From Rhizobium sp. JAB6 (GTDB taxonomy: Bacteria > Pseudomonadota > Alphaproteobacteria > Rhizobiales > Rhizobiaceae): a stretch of DNA of 64,000 nt. Location: the NCBI RefSeq assembly GCF_003024605.1, contig NZ_PYJQ01000009.1:558001-622000 (forward strand), in the 5' to 3' direction. The notes under the pieces are model-generated. The model did no database searches, was not told the DNA's origin, and saw only the letters and a list, made by a program, of their open reading frames with translations. Positions 18,563-27,927 of this stretch are shown in pieces (position 1 is the stretch's first letter; every line of letters starts with the position of its first letter). Both the position numbers and the translations under genes were made by a program.

Positions 18563-19686
18563 TATCTCAGCGCCGGCAATCTCGCCTGCATTCCGGCGGG
18601 CAAACGCCGCACGATGAGGCGGCGCAGATCGGCCCAGCCGATACCGATCACAAGCACGACCAGCCCGACAATCATCAGCACCAGAAAAGCGATTTTGTCG
18701 AAGCCGGCATTGCTGTGCGTGAGGAGGGCCGCGGTCGCAAGGCCCAGCGAGACGAGTCCGGCGGTCACGAAAGCGCGGCGATCGATGACAAGCCCGATCA
18801 GCATCATGACCAGAACGACAACCAGCACCGTTACGGCCTGCTGATAGCTGCCGAATGGTACATCGATAAGATTGTTAAAAACGGTGCCGCCGCTGGCAAG
18901 CTCCAGGCGCAAGGCCAGAAGGATGGTCGAATAAAGCAGCGCCGGCGCGGTTGCGAGATGCAGCCAGAACGCCACGTCGGAACGGCGCGTAACCCTCTGC
19001 GGATCGCTGAGATCGAAGCGCATCGCCAAGGCGAAGCTGCCGAGCGCGGTTACGAGCAGGATCATGAACGTCTGAATCGGATAGTCTGCCGGCACATTCG
19101 TAGATCCCGTCACCGTGCCGGCGACATAGAAGACCGTTGCGAGAAACAGGCCGAACAACGAAAACAAGAATAGTGCCAGCGAGAGCGGCACGCGATAGCG
19201 CCAGTAAAACAATGCCAGCGATAGCGGAAATGGCGCCGCTATGACGATCGCACCGATGGTGAAATTGTTGCTCAGTGCCGGCGTAGAGGCGACATAGGTG
19301 ACCACGGTATGGAAAACCCAGGCGATGAGCGCGACAGTCAGGTCAACGGCCGGAAGCGCCAGTCGTTGACGCCGCACCAAGATTTCCGCCAGGATGACAA
19401 TTGCCAGCAAGGACACGTAGCGGTTCGCCACGCCCCAGAGCCCGACCAGCAGCACGACGACGCCAATCGTGATGAGCACGTCGTGAAAACCGCGCACGAA
19501 ACGCGGCGCTTCCGTATCTTCAACCGGGTTGGAATCACCAAGCGAGCGCGGCGCCGAGAGCCCCCGATCTACCGACAGAGCGCCGATGTTCTTCCCCGTG
19601 AGATAGGGCAGCAATCTCTCGGCCTGGCTCGACGAGATAATCCCCTCGCCGGCCGCTTCGTCCAATGCCATCTTGAGTTCGCTCAT
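18562..19686 (-). CDS. polytopic membrane protein, possibly DUF2157-like
   Basis: A 374-residue protein. The first 80 residues are soluble (MSELKMALDEAAGEGIISSS, AERLLPYL), followed by about ten hydrophobic segments from residue 86 to 350 and a basic tail. An N-terminal helical domain ahead of many membrane helices resembles DUF2157-type proteins, but I cannot confirm the family. No transporter signature or catalytic motif is seen. Its stop codon lies at the end of a family A repeat shared with the end of ychF. The first gene of the MaoC pair starts about 180 bp away in the other direction. Confidence 0.75.
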   Translation of the reverse strand: MSELKMALDEAAGEGIISSSQAERLLPYLTGKNIGALSVDRGLSAPRSLGDSNPVEDTEAPRFVRGFHDVLITIGVVVLLVGLWGVANRYVSLLAIVILAEILVRRQRLALPAVDLTVALIAWVFHTVVTYVASTPALSNNFTIGAIVIAAPFPLSLALFYWRYRVPLSLALFLFSLFGLFLATVFYVAGTVTGSTNVPADYPIQTFMILLVTALGSFALAMRFDLSDPQRVTRRSDVAFWLHLATAPALLYSTILLALRLELASGGTVFNNLIDVPFGSYQQAVTVLVVVLVMMLIGLVIDRRAFVTAGLVSLGLATAALLTHSNAGFDKIAFLVLMIVGLVVLVIGIGWADLRRLIVRRLPAGMQARLPALR

Positions 19687-19867
19687 TCTTGCTCTCGTTT
19701 CACGGTACCATGATCAAGCCTCACCATATCATCATCGCACAATCAAGGGCTGCCGACACCGATGGACAATCATCCTGAGCGGTGCCCCTATGATCGTGAA
19801 AATGCTTGCGCCACTACAGCGGGCTATGCGATTGGCGATAGGCAAGACGTGGAGGATGACAGAGGGC

Positions 19868-20332
19868 ATGACGAAACTCGTCTACGAGGACTTCCAGCCG
19901 GGGCGGGAATTTCCGCTCGGTCCCAAACACATGACGGCGGCGGAGATCATCGCATTCGCCAGGGAATTCGACCCGCAGCCGATGCATCTGGACGAGGAAG
20001 CGGGCCGGGCCAGCATTCTCGGCGGCCTCGCCGCTTCCGGCTGGCACACCTCGGCAGTGTTCATGCGCATGATGTGCGATTCCTATCTCCTCGCTACCGA
20101 CGCGCAGGGTGCGCCAGGCATCGATTTCATGGAGTGGAAGAAGCCGGTTCTCGCCAGAGATACGTTGTCTGGCCGATCCATCGTGGTCGAGGCACGCCCG
20201 ATGCGCTCCCGTCCCGGCATCGGCATCGTCAAGTTCCGCCATGAGATCGAAAACCAGCGCGGCGAACTCGTCTGCCTCGGGGAGAACGCGACAATGATCC
20301 GCATGCGCAGCGCCGTGGAGGTTCCGGCATGA
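19868..20332 (+). CDS. MaoC family dehydratase, first of a pair
   Basis: A 154-residue single hot-dog domain of the MaoC/R-hydratase group. The Asp-His pair of the hydratase motif is seen in FDPQPMHLDEEAG, with GLAASGWHTSAVFMR following. Family members hydrate enoyl-CoA thioesters. Start: ATG 19868 has AGAGGG just upstream and gives a family-like N-terminus; ATG 19856 is also possible and the frame is open to 19673. It overlaps the second MaoC gene by four bases (ATGA), so the two are translationally coupled and could form a heterodimer. Confidence 0.87.
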   Translation: MTKLVYEDFQPGREFPLGPKHMTAAEIIAFAREFDPQPMHLDEEAGRASILGGLAASGWHTSAVFMRMMCDSYLLATDAQGAPGIDFMEWKKPVLARDTLSGRSIVVEARPMRSRPGIGIVKFRHEIENQRGELVCLGENATMIRMRSAVEVPA

Positions 20333-20796
20333 AGATGAGCGACCTCTATCCCCTAGGCGAACGCGTCGAGATCGGCAGCCACACCTTCACGCCCGAAGGC
20401 ATCGTCCACTTCGCCTCGCGCTTCGATCCACAGATCTTCCATATGGATGCCGAAGCGGCCAAGCACTCCCTGTTCGGTGGCCTGTGCGCTTCCGGCTGGC
20501 ATAGCTGCTCCATGTGGATGCGCAACTTCGTCGATTTCTGGACGTCCGAACAGGCCCGCTTGATTGCCGAAGGCAAGACGCCCCCCAATCTCGGCCCCTC
20601 ACCCGGCTTCAAGAACCTGCAATGGCTGCGGCCGGTCTTCGCCGGCGACACGATCCGCTATGGCGTCGCCATCCTCGGCAGCCGCCCATTGACCTCGCGC
20701 CCTGGCTGGATGCTCTACACGCTTGCCTGTGATGGGGTGAACCAGCATGGCACCCCGGCCCTGCGCTTCGAAAGCAGCGTGCTTGCCTTTGAATAG
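20329..20796 (+). CDS. MaoC family dehydratase, second of a pair
   Basis: A 155-residue MaoC-type hot-dog protein similar in length and layout to its upstream neighbour. It keeps the Asp and His of the active-site motif (FDPQIFHMDAEAA) and the GGLCASGWHSCSMWMR block. Both copies therefore look catalytically able, unlike the hot-dog pairs in which one partner is dead. The start overlaps the upstream stop as ATGA. A family A repeat begins about 50 bases after its stop. The acyl-CoA substrate is unknown. Confidence 0.87.
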   Translation: MKMSDLYPLGERVEIGSHTFTPEGIVHFASRFDPQIFHMDAEAAKHSLFGGLCASGWHSCSMWMRNFVDFWTSEQARLIAEGKTPPNLGPSPGFKNLQWLRPVFAGDTIRYGVAILGSRPLTSRPGWMLYTLACDGVNQHGTPALRFESSVLAFE

Positions 20797-20845
20797 CAAT
20801 CTGCGGGGCCGCTCATGACGGCTCCGCCGATCTTCCAAACCGCTT

Positions 20846-20947
20846 AGAGCAATTCCAGGAAAAGTGCGTGGCGGTTTTCCGTCCGGAGTTGCGTCAAAAC
20901 AAAAAGATAGAGCGGTTCGGAGATTCCGTGAAAAGCCGAACCGCTTA
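20846..20947. repeat. dispersed intergenic repeat, family A, copy 2
   Basis: Second copy of the element at 18464. Its 3' hairpin is perfect: AGCGGTTCGG (20911-20920) and CCGAACCGCT (20936-20945), with a 15-base loop. The right edge supplies the stop codon of apt (TTA at 20945-20947, read as TAA on the minus strand). Confidence 0.78.
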
Positions 20948-21487
20948 GTGCCCGGCGAATTCCACCAGCGTATGCACCGGCACGTCAAGCTCCTCAAGCT
21001 TCCTGCGGCCGCCAAGGTCAGGCAGATCGATGACGAAGCAGGCGGCAACCACTTCCGCACCAATTTGGCGCAGGAGCTTGGTGGCGCCGACGGCAGTACC
21101 GCCGGTCGCGATTAGATCGTCGACCAGGATGACCTTTTCGCCCGGATTGACCGCATCGCGATGCATCTCCATCTCGTCCACGCCATATTCCAGACTGTAG
21201 GCGATGCGGACGATATCGTGCGGCAGCTTGCCCTTCTTGCGGATCGGCACGAAGCCGGACGACAGCTGGTGCGCCACTGCGCCGCCAAGGATAAAGCCGC
21301 GCGCTTCCATGCCGGCGACCTTGTCGATCTTGGAACCGGCGTAGGGATGGACGAGCGCATCCACGGCGCGGCGAAATGCTCTGGCATCGCCAAGCATCGT
21401 CGTGATGTCGCGGAAGATGATACCGGGCTTGGGATAGTCCGGAATGGAACGGATGCTGGCGGCGAGCTCCGAAGCGATAGTGTTCAT
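20945..21487 (-). CDS. apt: adenine phosphoribosyltransferase
   Basis: Purine salvage enzyme converting adenine and PRPP to AMP. A 180-residue protein of normal family length, with the N-terminal [20 protein letters not shown] block, the adenine-site [14 protein letters not shown], and the PRPP-binding motif [14 protein letters not shown] near 120-133. Its stop codon falls in the end of a family A repeat. It lies downstream of petC on the same strand but is separated by a strong terminator at 21557, so it is transcribed on its own. Confidence 0.96.
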   Translation of the reverse strand: MNTIASELAASIRSIPDYPKPGIIFRDITTMLGDARAFRRAVDALVHPYAGSKIDKVAGMEARGFILGGAVAHQLSSGFVPIRKKGKLPHDIVRIAYSLEYGVDEMEMHRDAVNPGEKVILVDDLIATGGTAVGATKLLRQIGAEVVAACFVIDLPDLGGRRKLEELDVPVHTLVEFAGH

Positions 21488-21556
21488 GAAATACGTACTC
21501 TCAGGCTATGATAGGGCCGGCCGCACCCTATCAAGACGCAGGCGCTATACCAACAA

Positions 21557-21584
21557 AAAAGGCGGCCTCGACGGGCCGCCTTTT
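21557..21584 (-). terminator. terminator after petC
   Basis: AAAAGGCGGCC (21557-21567) pairs with GGCCGCCTTTT (21574-21584). On the minus strand the stem is followed by a T run, just after the petC stop at 21604. The plus-strand side is also terminator-like. Confidence 0.88.
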
Positions 21585-21603
21585 CACTCAAACATCGCAA
21601 TGC

Positions 21604-22470
21604 TCAGTGAGCGCCAGCCTTGGCATAGACGGAGCGCTTGGTGAGATAGATTAGCGTGGAGAAGATGAGCAGGAACACCATGACCATAAAGCCGAGGTGC
21701 TTGCGATCTTCCAGATGCGGTTCGGAGGTCCACATCAGGAACGCCGCCACGTCGCGCGCATATTGGTCCACCGTCTGCGGCGAACCGTCGTCATAGGTCA
21801 CCTGCCCGTCCGAAAGCGGCTTCGGCATCGCAAAGGTCGCCGCCGCATCGAAATACGGATTGTAGTGCGAGTTCTGCGGCACCTTGAAACCGGCCGGCGG
21901 CTCTTCGTATCCGGTCAGCAGCGAGTAGATATAATCCGGCCCGCCTTCCTGATACTGCGTGAAGATATCGAAGATGAACTGCGGAAAACCGCGCTCGATT
22001 TCGCGTGCCTTGGCAAGCAGCGACATGTCGGGCGGCACGGCGCCGTTGTTGGAGGCCGCAGCCGCTTCGTCGTTCAGGAACGGCGAGTTGAAATGGTCGG
22101 ACGGAAGCGCCTTACGGGTGAACATCTCACCCTGAGGGTTCGGACCGTCCTGCACTTCGTAATTGGCGGCAAAGGCCTTCACCTGGGCTTCCGTATAGCC
22201 GAGGTCTTCCAGCGTGCGGTAAGCCACCAGCTTCATCGAATGGCAAGCGGAACAGACTTCCGTATAGACCTTGAGACCACGCTGCAGCTGCGCCTTGTCG
22301 TAATAGCCGAACGGTCCGGAGAAGGTCCAATGCTGCTCGCGCGGCTCCTTCAGCGGATAATGCGGCGTCTCGGCTTCCGCGGCAGGTTTCGTTTCCGCAG
22401 CAATGGCGGAAACGGTGGCCAAGCCGCCGATCAGGGCAAGCGAAAGAAGGCCGGCAACAATCTTTTTCAT
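21604..22470 (-). CDS. petC: cytochrome c1 of the bc1 complex
   Basis: The haem-bearing subunit that passes electrons from the Rieske protein to cytochrome c. A 288-residue protein with a signal peptide (about 1-25), the haem c site CSACH at 73-77, and a C-terminal membrane anchor (about 250-275, GFMVMVFLLIFSTLIYL). It is encoded as a separate gene 21 bases after petB, not as the fused cytochrome b/c1 found in Bradyrhizobium. It is the last gene of petABC, ending at the terminator at 21557. Confidence 0.97.
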   Translation of the reverse strand: MKKIVAGLLSLALIGGLATVSAIAAETKPAAEAETPHYPLKEPREQHWTFSGPFGYYDKAQLQRGLKVYTEVCSACHSMKLVAYRTLEDLGYTEAQVKAFAANYEVQDGPNPQGEMFTRKALPSDHFNSPFLNDEAAAASNNGAVPPDMSLLAKAREIERGFPQFIFDIFTQYQEGGPDYIYSLLTGYEEPPAGFKVPQNSHYNPYFDAAATFAMPKPLSDGQVTYDDGSPQTVDQYARDVAAFLMWTSEPHLEDRKHLGFMVMVFLLIFSTLIYLTKRSVYAKAGAH

Positions 22471-22491
22471 CGTTCTCTTCCTTCCAACCGC

Positions 22492-23772
22492 TCAGGCGCT
22501 CATCGCGACGGCGTCTTTTTTATTGCCGCCCTGCTTCTCAAGAACCGCCTCCGTAATTGAATTCGGAATGCGTTTCGGTGTCTCGACGATCCCGAGGATC
22601 GGCATGATGACGAGGAAGAACAGGAAGTAGAACAGCGTCGCGAACTGTGCGGCCGTGGTATAGATGCCCTCCGCCGGCTGAGAGCCAAGCCAGCCGAGCA
22701 GGATGGCGTCGGCGATGAACAGCCAGAAGAACAGCTTGTACCATGGACGATAGACGGCCGAACGAACCTTCGAGGTGTCGAGCCAGGGCAGGAAGAACAG
22801 CACGATGATCGCACCGAACATGGTCAGAACGCCGCCAAGCTTGGAGTCGATCGGGCCGATGTTGAAGGTGATCGAGCGCAGCATCGCGTAGAACGGCAGG
22901 AAGTACCATTCCGGAACGATATGGGCCGGTGTCTTCAGCGGGTTGGCCGGGATATAGTTGTCGGCGTGACCGAGGAAGTTCGGCAGATAGAAGACGAAAT
23001 AGGCGAAGACCAGCAGGAAGATGGAAACGCCAAGCGCATCCTTCAGCGTCGCATAGGGCGTGAAGGCGACGGTGTCGGTCTTCAGCTTGACCTCTACGCC
23101 GGTCGGGTTCGTCTGGCCGGTCACATGCAGCGCCCAGATGTGCAGGATGACGACGCCGGCGATCATGAACGGCAGCAGATAATGTAGCGAGAAGAAGCGG
23201 TTGAGCGTCGGATCATCGACGGCGAAGCCGCCGAGCAGGAAGGTCTGGATCCAGTCGCCGACCCATGGGAAGGCCGAGAAGAAGCCGGTGATGACCGTTG
23301 CACCCCAGAAGGACATCTGACCCCAGGGCAGAACGTAACCCATGAAGGCGGTCGCCATCATCAGGAGGTAGATGATCACGCCGAGGATCCAGAGGATTTC
23401 GCGCGGCGCCTTGTAGGAGCCGTAATAAAGGCCGCGGGCGATGTGGAGATAGACCGCAACGAAGAAGAAGGATGCGCCGTTGGCATGCATGTAGCGCAGC
23501 AGCCATCCATGATTGACGTCGCGGACGATCTTTTCGACCGAATTGAAGGCGATCGCCGTGTTGGCTGCATAGTGCATGGCCAGCACGACACCGGTCAGGA
23601 TCTGCAAAATCAGCATGACCGTCAGCATGGCGCCGAAGGTGTAGGCATAATTCAGGTTGCGCGGGACGGGATAGGCAATGAAACTATCATAGACCATGCG
23701 CGGCAGCGGAAGCCGCGCGTCGACCCATTTTTCGAGCCCTGTCGATGGCTCGTAAGACGAATGACCACTCAT
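22492..23772 (-). CDS. petB: cytochrome b of the bc1 complex
   Basis: The 426-residue quinone-cycling subunit. Eight or nine membrane helices and the paired histidine ligands of the b haems are visible (HANGASFFF and [10 protein letters not shown] helices, and HLLPFM-type region). The Qo-site PEW motif lies in [17 protein letters not shown]. It lies in the usual order between the Rieske gene and cytochrome c1, 14 bases after petA. The C-terminal 40 residues ([15 protein letters not shown]) extend past the last helix. Confidence 0.97.
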   Translation of the reverse strand: MSGHSSYEPSTGLEKWVDARLPLPRMVYDSFIAYPVPRNLNYAYTFGAMLTVMLILQILTGVVLAMHYAANTAIAFNSVEKIVRDVNHGWLLRYMHANGASFFFVAVYLHIARGLYYGSYKAPREILWILGVIIYLLMMATAFMGYVLPWGQMSFWGATVITGFFSAFPWVGDWIQTFLLGGFAVDDPTLNRFFSLHYLLPFMIAGVVILHIWALHVTGQTNPTGVEVKLKTDTVAFTPYATLKDALGVSIFLLVFAYFVFYLPNFLGHADNYIPANPLKTPAHIVPEWYFLPFYAMLRSITFNIGPIDSKLGGVLTMFGAIIVLFFLPWLDTSKVRSAVYRPWYKLFFWLFIADAILLGWLGSQPAEGIYTTAAQFATLFYFLFFLVIMPILGIVETPKRIPNSITEAVLEKQGGNKKDAVAMSA

Positions 23773-23786
23773 GTTTCAGCTCCCCC

Positions 23787-24365
23787 TCAACCGACCTTGA
23801 TCTTCTTTTCCGACGTGAACGTATATTGCGGAATCGCAAGATTCATCGGCGCAGGCCCATGGCGTATGCGGCCGGCGGTGTCGTAGACCGAGCCATGGCA
23901 GGGACAGAACCACCCGCCATATTCCCCCGCCTGACCGAGCGGAATGCAGCCGAGATGGGTGCAGACGCCGATCATGACGAGCCAGTTTTCCTTGCCCTCC
24001 CCAGCCGAACGGGCAACGTCGGTTGCCTGCGCATCGGACGGAAGATTGGCGTTGCGCGCGATCGGATCCTTAAGATCCGAAAGCTGCGTGCCCTTGGCAT
24101 CGTCGATTTCTTTCTGGGTGCGGTTACGGATGAAAACGGGCTTACCGCGCCACTTCACCGTCAACGACATGCCGGGCTCAAGGCTCGACACATCGACTTC
24201 GATGGATGCAAGAGCGAGTGTCGATGCGTCGGGCCGCATCTGGTCGATAAACGGCCATGCGACGGCAACTGCACCCACCGCACCGGCCATGCCTGTCGTC
24301 AAATAAAGGAAATCGCGGCGAGTCGGCTCGCCGGTGGACTCAACTGTCGTACTATGCTCGCTCAA
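23787..24365 (-). CDS. petA: ubiquinol-cytochrome c reductase Rieske iron-sulfur subunit
   Basis: The [2Fe-2S] subunit of bc1. In the 192-residue form, a twin-arginine segment [10 protein letters not shown] and membrane anchor (about 16-40) lead to the Rieske motifs CTHLGC at 135-140 and CPCHGS at 154-159. The start is taken as TTG 24365, because GAGG lies upstream and the N-terminus (MSEHSTTVE) matches rhizobial Rieske proteins; the frame is open to 24419 but those 18 residues do not look native. It is the first gene of petABC, read from a promoter near 24510. Confidence 0.95.
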   Translation of the reverse strand: MSEHSTTVESTGEPTRRDFLYLTTGMAGAVGAVAVAWPFIDQMRPDASTLALASIEVDVSSLEPGMSLTVKWRGKPVFIRNRTQKEIDDAKGTQLSDLKDPIARNANLPSDAQATDVARSAGEGKENWLVMIGVCTHLGCIPLGQAGEYGGWFCPCHGSVYDTAGRIRHGPAPMNLAIPQYTFTSEKKIKVG

Positions 24366-24495
24366 AGCTGCACATCCTCTTCCCGCAAACCACGGCAAAC
24401 ACCGCGGTACCCCTCTCACTCAACGGCGAATCAATGCGACCATAATTCCGCCATAGATTCCTCCGTAACCCGCTGCGTTCTAAGCTTGATCGCAA

Positions 24496-24524
24496 ATTAT
24501 GTCCAGTCTTGGCAAGGGGTCAGG
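24496..24524 (-). promoter_or_regulatory. candidate promoter of petABC
   Basis: On the minus strand CCTGAC (24519-24524), a 17-base spacer, and CATAAT (24496-24501), close to the rhizobial consensus CTTGAC/CTATAT. The leader of about 120 bases contains GGAGGA and a seven-codon reading frame (MAELWSH, 24431-24454) before the petA start. Read by eye. Confidence 0.42.
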
Positions 24525-25185
24525 GCACAATGTCGCGGCAAAACTGCGTTAATGCGCCGCAAGCCTGGAGCGCAATCTCCCTTTCCGCGCGGAGAGAAGT
24601 TAAGCATCTGAAATATTAGGAAATTCTGCATCTAATTTTTCTGTTGCGGCACAAAATAAGCAGTCGGCGCAATGCAGCGCTGCGACAAGTGCGACGAAAA
24701 TCCCTCGAGATTCCAATCTCAGCCTCTCCTTTCCCGCCAGAAGGAGATTGTATTTCATACGCGATTTATCAGCGGACGCCATATCACGCGCGACTCTGTA
24801 AGAACCACAAAACGGACCTGGATCGAACGGTCGAGTTTGGCAACGTTCGTGAGCCGATGCATTGAGCGTCGAGCGAAATGCCGGTTGAACTGCAATTTCA
24901 TTCAAGACCGGAAAACGCGATGCCTCGATATTGCGGGGAAGCCATAATCGAGTGAGAGTCATGCCCGCTATTTTCCCTCAAGCCGATGGGATCGATCGTC
25001 AGCCGCAGTCGATCCGCACCTTGCCCGCGACAAACCCGCCGGTTGAATATTTTATCGCGCGAAATCGTGCGGCGGCGGCCGCCGTCGAGAAAGTTTCGCC
25101 TGAAGTCCTCCTGCACATCTCGCGCGGAACCGTGGCGGAAACAAGCACCTCGGCTCAAGCCTCACTGCCGATACTCCATTCTTCC
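24525..25185. other. 660-bp region with no confident gene
   Basis: This gap upstream of the LysE gene is AT-richer (24600-24900) than its surroundings. A minus-strand frame ending at 24600 has a hydrophobic segment (GIFVALVAALHCADCLFCAA) and may be a small membrane peptide starting at MKYNLLLAG, but nothing else supports it. The plus-strand frame 24931-25200 runs in phase into the LysE gene without a stop; it has no recognisable domain. I see no RNA gene. Confidence 0.4.
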
Positions 25186-25193
25186 GGGGGGGG
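25186..25193 (+). repeat. G8 homopolymer before the LysE gene
   Basis: Eight consecutive G bases, 8 bases before the ATG at 25201 and in the ribosome-binding position. The frame upstream is open through this tract. Such runs can slip in replication and change expression; here that is only a possibility. Confidence 0.6.
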
Positions 25194-25200
25194 CCGTCGT

Positions 25201-25812
25201 ATGAGCATCAAGTTTCTGATAACGACCCTCATCATCGTGGCGTCTCCCGGCACCGGCGCAATCTACACGCTTGCTGCCGGACTATCGGGCGGCGCGAGGG
25301 CAAGCGCGGTCGCTGCATTCGGCTGCACGCTTGGCATAATCCCGCATCTGCTTGCCGCGATAAGCGGCCTTGCCGCACTCCTGCACGCCAGCGCCGTGGC
25401 GTTTCAAGCGCTCAAATGGCTTGGCGTCGCCTATCTGCTCTACATGGCCTGGTCGATGTTTTTGGAAAAGGGCATCTTGCGCATTGACGGCGCTCCGACC
25501 GGCAGGAGCACGCGGCAAGTAATTGTCTCGGCAATCCTGATCAATTTGCTCAACCCGAAACTGTCGATCTTCTTCTTTGCCTTCCTGCCCCAATTCGTGA
25601 CGCCGGATCAGACGAACCCGATCATACTGATGCTGAAGCTGAGCCTGATATTCATGGCGCTCACCTTCATCATTTTCGCAGCCTATGGCGTTTTCGCAGC
25701 CTATCTACGCCGCCATATCGTCTCGAATCCAACGGTACAATCGTGGATGCGGCGAAGCTTTGCGACCGCGTTCGGATTGCTTGCGGCGCAACTTGCCCTG
25801 GCAAGCCGTTAG
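25201..25812 (+). CDS. LysE/RhtB family amino-acid exporter
   Basis: A 203-residue protein with about six hydrophobic segments and the family signatures: PGTGAIYTLAAGLSGGARAS near the first helix, LKWLGVAYLLYMAWSMF, and LINLLNPKLSIFFFAFLPQF. It exports small amino acids or related compounds. The ATG at 25201 is used, although the frame is open upstream to 24931; that extension would not fit the family. It is opposed by an ABC exporter gene ending at 25920, with a shared terminator between. Confidence 0.9.
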   Translation: MSIKFLITTLIIVASPGTGAIYTLAAGLSGGARASAVAAFGCTLGIIPHLLAAISGLAALLHASAVAFQALKWLGVAYLLYMAWSMFLEKGILRIDGAPTGRSTRQVIVSAILINLLNPKLSIFFFAFLPQFVTPDQTNPIILMLKLSLIFMALTFIIFAAYGVFAAYLRRHIVSNPTVQSWMRRSFATAFGLLAAQLALASR

Positions 25813-25880
25813 CCCACATCGCCGTCTTCCAGACTTCTTGTTACGTTTGGGATTTCTGAAAAATAGTCACTCAGGAAAAC

Positions 25881-25912
25881 AACAACTGGGGCACCTTGGC
25901 GCCCCAGTTGTT
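25881..25912 (-). terminator. bidirectional terminator between LysE and ABC exporter genes
   Basis: A perfect 12-base stem AACAACTGGGGC (25881-25892) and GCCCCAGTTGTT (25901-25912), loop of eight. On the minus strand it is followed by GTTTTCC, so it serves the ABC gene best; it lies about 68 bases past the LysE stop on the plus strand. Confidence 0.85.
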
Positions 25913-25919
25913 CATCTCA

Positions 25920-27773
25920 TCATTGTGCTGCCGTCTCGACCTCTTCGTGGTCGGCGAGGAAACCGCCGGACTGGCGGCTCCAGAGTTCGGCGTAAATGCC
26001 GCCATTCTTGACCAGTTCCTGATGTGTGCCCGTTTCGATGATCCGGCCCTTGTCGAGAACGACGAGGCGATCCATCTCGGTCAGCGTCGACAGGCGGTGA
26101 GCGATCGCGATCACTGTCTTGCCGTGCATCAGCGCGAAGAGGTTTTCCTGGATCGCCGCCTCCACTTCGGAATCGAGCGCCGAGGTCGCCTCGTCGAGCA
26201 CCAGGATCGGCGCGTCCTTCAGGAAAACGCGGGCGATCGCGATACGCTGCCGCTGGCCGCCGGAGAGCTTCACGCCCCGCTCGCCGACCTGCGCATCGAG
26301 CCCCTTGCGGCCATGCATATCGACCAGACCTTCGATGAAGTCCCAGGCATTAGCGCGCTTGGCCGCCTGGACGATCTCCTCATCGGTCGCGTCCGGACGG
26401 CCGTAGGCGATGTTGTCGCGGATGGAGCGATGCAGCAGGGACGTATCCTGCGTCACTACGCCGATCATCGAGCGAAGGCTGTCCTGCGTCACACCCGCAA
26501 TATCATGGCCGTCGATGGTGATGCGGCCACCCTCCAGATCGTAGAAGCGCAGCAGCAGGTTCATCAGCGTCGTCTTGCCGGCACCGGAGCGGCCGACAAG
26601 GCCGACCTTTTCGCCCGCGCGGATATCGAGGGTCAGATCCTCCATGACACCCTTCGCCTTGCCGTAATGGAAGCGGATGTGGTCGAAGCGGATCGCGCCC
26701 TGCTTGGCAACGATCGGCGGTGCCGCCGGCTTGTCGACGATATCGTGCGGCTTCGTCATCATCTCCATGCCGTCATAGACGGTGCCGATGTTTTCGAAGA
26801 GTGCTGAGACCTCCCACATCACCCATTGCGACATGCCGTTGACGCGCATCGCAAGGCCGATGGCGATGGCAATCGAGCCGACGGAGATCGAGCCGCTGAG
26901 CCAGAACCAGATCGACAGAGCCGAGACGATGAACAGCGCGGCGCAGTTGTTGAAATAGACCGAGGCGTGAAACAGCGTCACCTTGCGCATCTGCTTGTGC
27001 ACGGTATCGAGGAATTCCTCCATGCCGGCCCTCGCATACTTCTCTTCGCGGCCCGCATGCGAAAAAAGCTTCACCGTGGCGATGTTGGTATAGCTGTCGA
27101 CCACGCGGCCCGTCATCATCGAGCGCGCATCGGCCTGCTGTGCCGCGATCTTGCGCAGCACGGGCACGAAATAGGCGACGATGGCGACATAGACGCCAAG
27201 CCAGACCAGTATAGGGATCATCAGCCGCCAGTCAGCCGCCGCGATGACGAGGATCATCGACAGGAAATAGGTGAAGACGTAGACGAAGACGTCGAGGATC
27301 TTCATGACCGTTTCGCGTACGGCAAGCGAGGTCTGCATCACCTTGGTGGCGACTCGGCCCGCAAACTCATTGGCGAAGAAGGTCATGCTGTGGCGCAGCA
27401 GGAAGCGGTGCATCTGCCAGCGCGCGATCATCGGATAGTTGCCGAGCAGCACCTGGTGCATGATGAAGCTGTCTAGGATCGCCGCGAGCGGCAAGCCGAT
27501 CAGCACCATCGCCCCCATCCAGAACAGCTTGGGCCATTCCGTCTGCAGGAAGGTCGCCTTATCCGCATGCGTCAGCCAATCGACGATATCGCCCAGGAAT
27601 TGGAACAGCGCCACCTCGCCGATCGCGATCGACATGGTGAGAATGCTCATGGCGATCAGCCACGGCAGGGCCGGTTTGGAATAATGCCAGCAGAAGGCGA
27701 AGAGGCCGCGCGGCGGCGTATCCGGCACCTCGCTCGGAAATGGATTTAGTCGGCGTTCGAACCAGCTAAACAT
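25920..27773 (-). CDS. ABC exporter, fused permease and ATPase, with a leader-ORF-bearing 5' region
   Basis: A 617-residue half-transporter: ABC_membrane domain with six helices (about 35-330) and nucleotide-binding domain (about 355-590). Walker A GRSGAGKT near 395, Q-loop VVTQDTSLLHRS, signature LSGGQ, Walker B ILVLDEATS and H-loop AIAHRLS are all intact. Lipid A (MsbA-type) or drug export is likely. ATG 27773 has GGAG seven bases upstream and is preferred to the frame open to 27806. It is closely paralogous to the exporter at 50009. The 5' region holds a 17-codon leader ORF and hairpins, hinting at attenuation control. Confidence 0.93.
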   Translation of the reverse strand: MFSWFERRLNPFPSEVPDTPPRGLFAFCWHYSKPALPWLIAMSILTMSIAIGEVALFQFLGDIVDWLTHADKATFLQTEWPKLFWMGAMVLIGLPLAAILDSFIMHQVLLGNYPMIARWQMHRFLLRHSMTFFANEFAGRVATKVMQTSLAVRETVMKILDVFVYVFTYFLSMILVIAAADWRLMIPILVWLGVYVAIVAYFVPVLRKIAAQQADARSMMTGRVVDSYTNIATVKLFSHAGREEKYARAGMEEFLDTVHKQMRKVTLFHASVYFNNCAALFIVSALSIWFWLSGSISVGSIAIAIGLAMRVNGMSQWVMWEVSALFENIGTVYDGMEMMTKPHDIVDKPAAPPIVAKQGAIRFDHIRFHYGKAKGVMEDLTLDIRAGEKVGLVGRSGAGKTTLMNLLLRFYDLEGGRITIDGHDIAGVTQDSLRSMIGVVTQDTSLLHRSIRDNIAYGRPDATDEEIVQAAKRANAWDFIEGLVDMHGRKGLDAQVGERGVKLSGGQRQRIAIARVFLKDAPILVLDEATSALDSEVEAAIQENLFALMHGKTVIAIAHRLSTLTEMDRLVVLDKGRIIETGTHQELVKNGGIYAELWSRQSGGFLADHEEVETAAQ

Positions 27774-27792
27774 TGAAATGCTCCAGAGACTC

Positions 27793-27824
27793 GACCCTTC
27801 AACCACCCACTGCGCCCAAGGATC
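27793..27824 (-). promoter_or_regulatory. leader hairpin just upstream of the ABC exporter start
   Basis: On the minus strand GATCCTT (27818-27824) pairs with AAGGGTC (27793-27799) with one G-U pair, 20 bases before the ATG. A second weak stem GGCC-GGCAT-GGCC followed by a T-rich stretch lies nearer the leader ORF. Possible terminator/antiterminator pair. Confidence 0.35.
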
Positions 27825-27927
27825 GCGGACTCATATGGTGACCGGGTGATAAAACAACGAGGCCATGCCGGCCGCGCGATGACTTAAAGAAGGGGGGTAC
27901 TTGCGAATACGCGCCTTATAGCGCTCA

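Noticed and set aside
24931..25200. In-phase 90-residue N-terminal extension of the LysE exporter
   Set aside because: It has no domain, is Ala/Ser-rich, and would place a soluble segment before a first helix that is normally N-terminal. Kept only as an unexplained gap.
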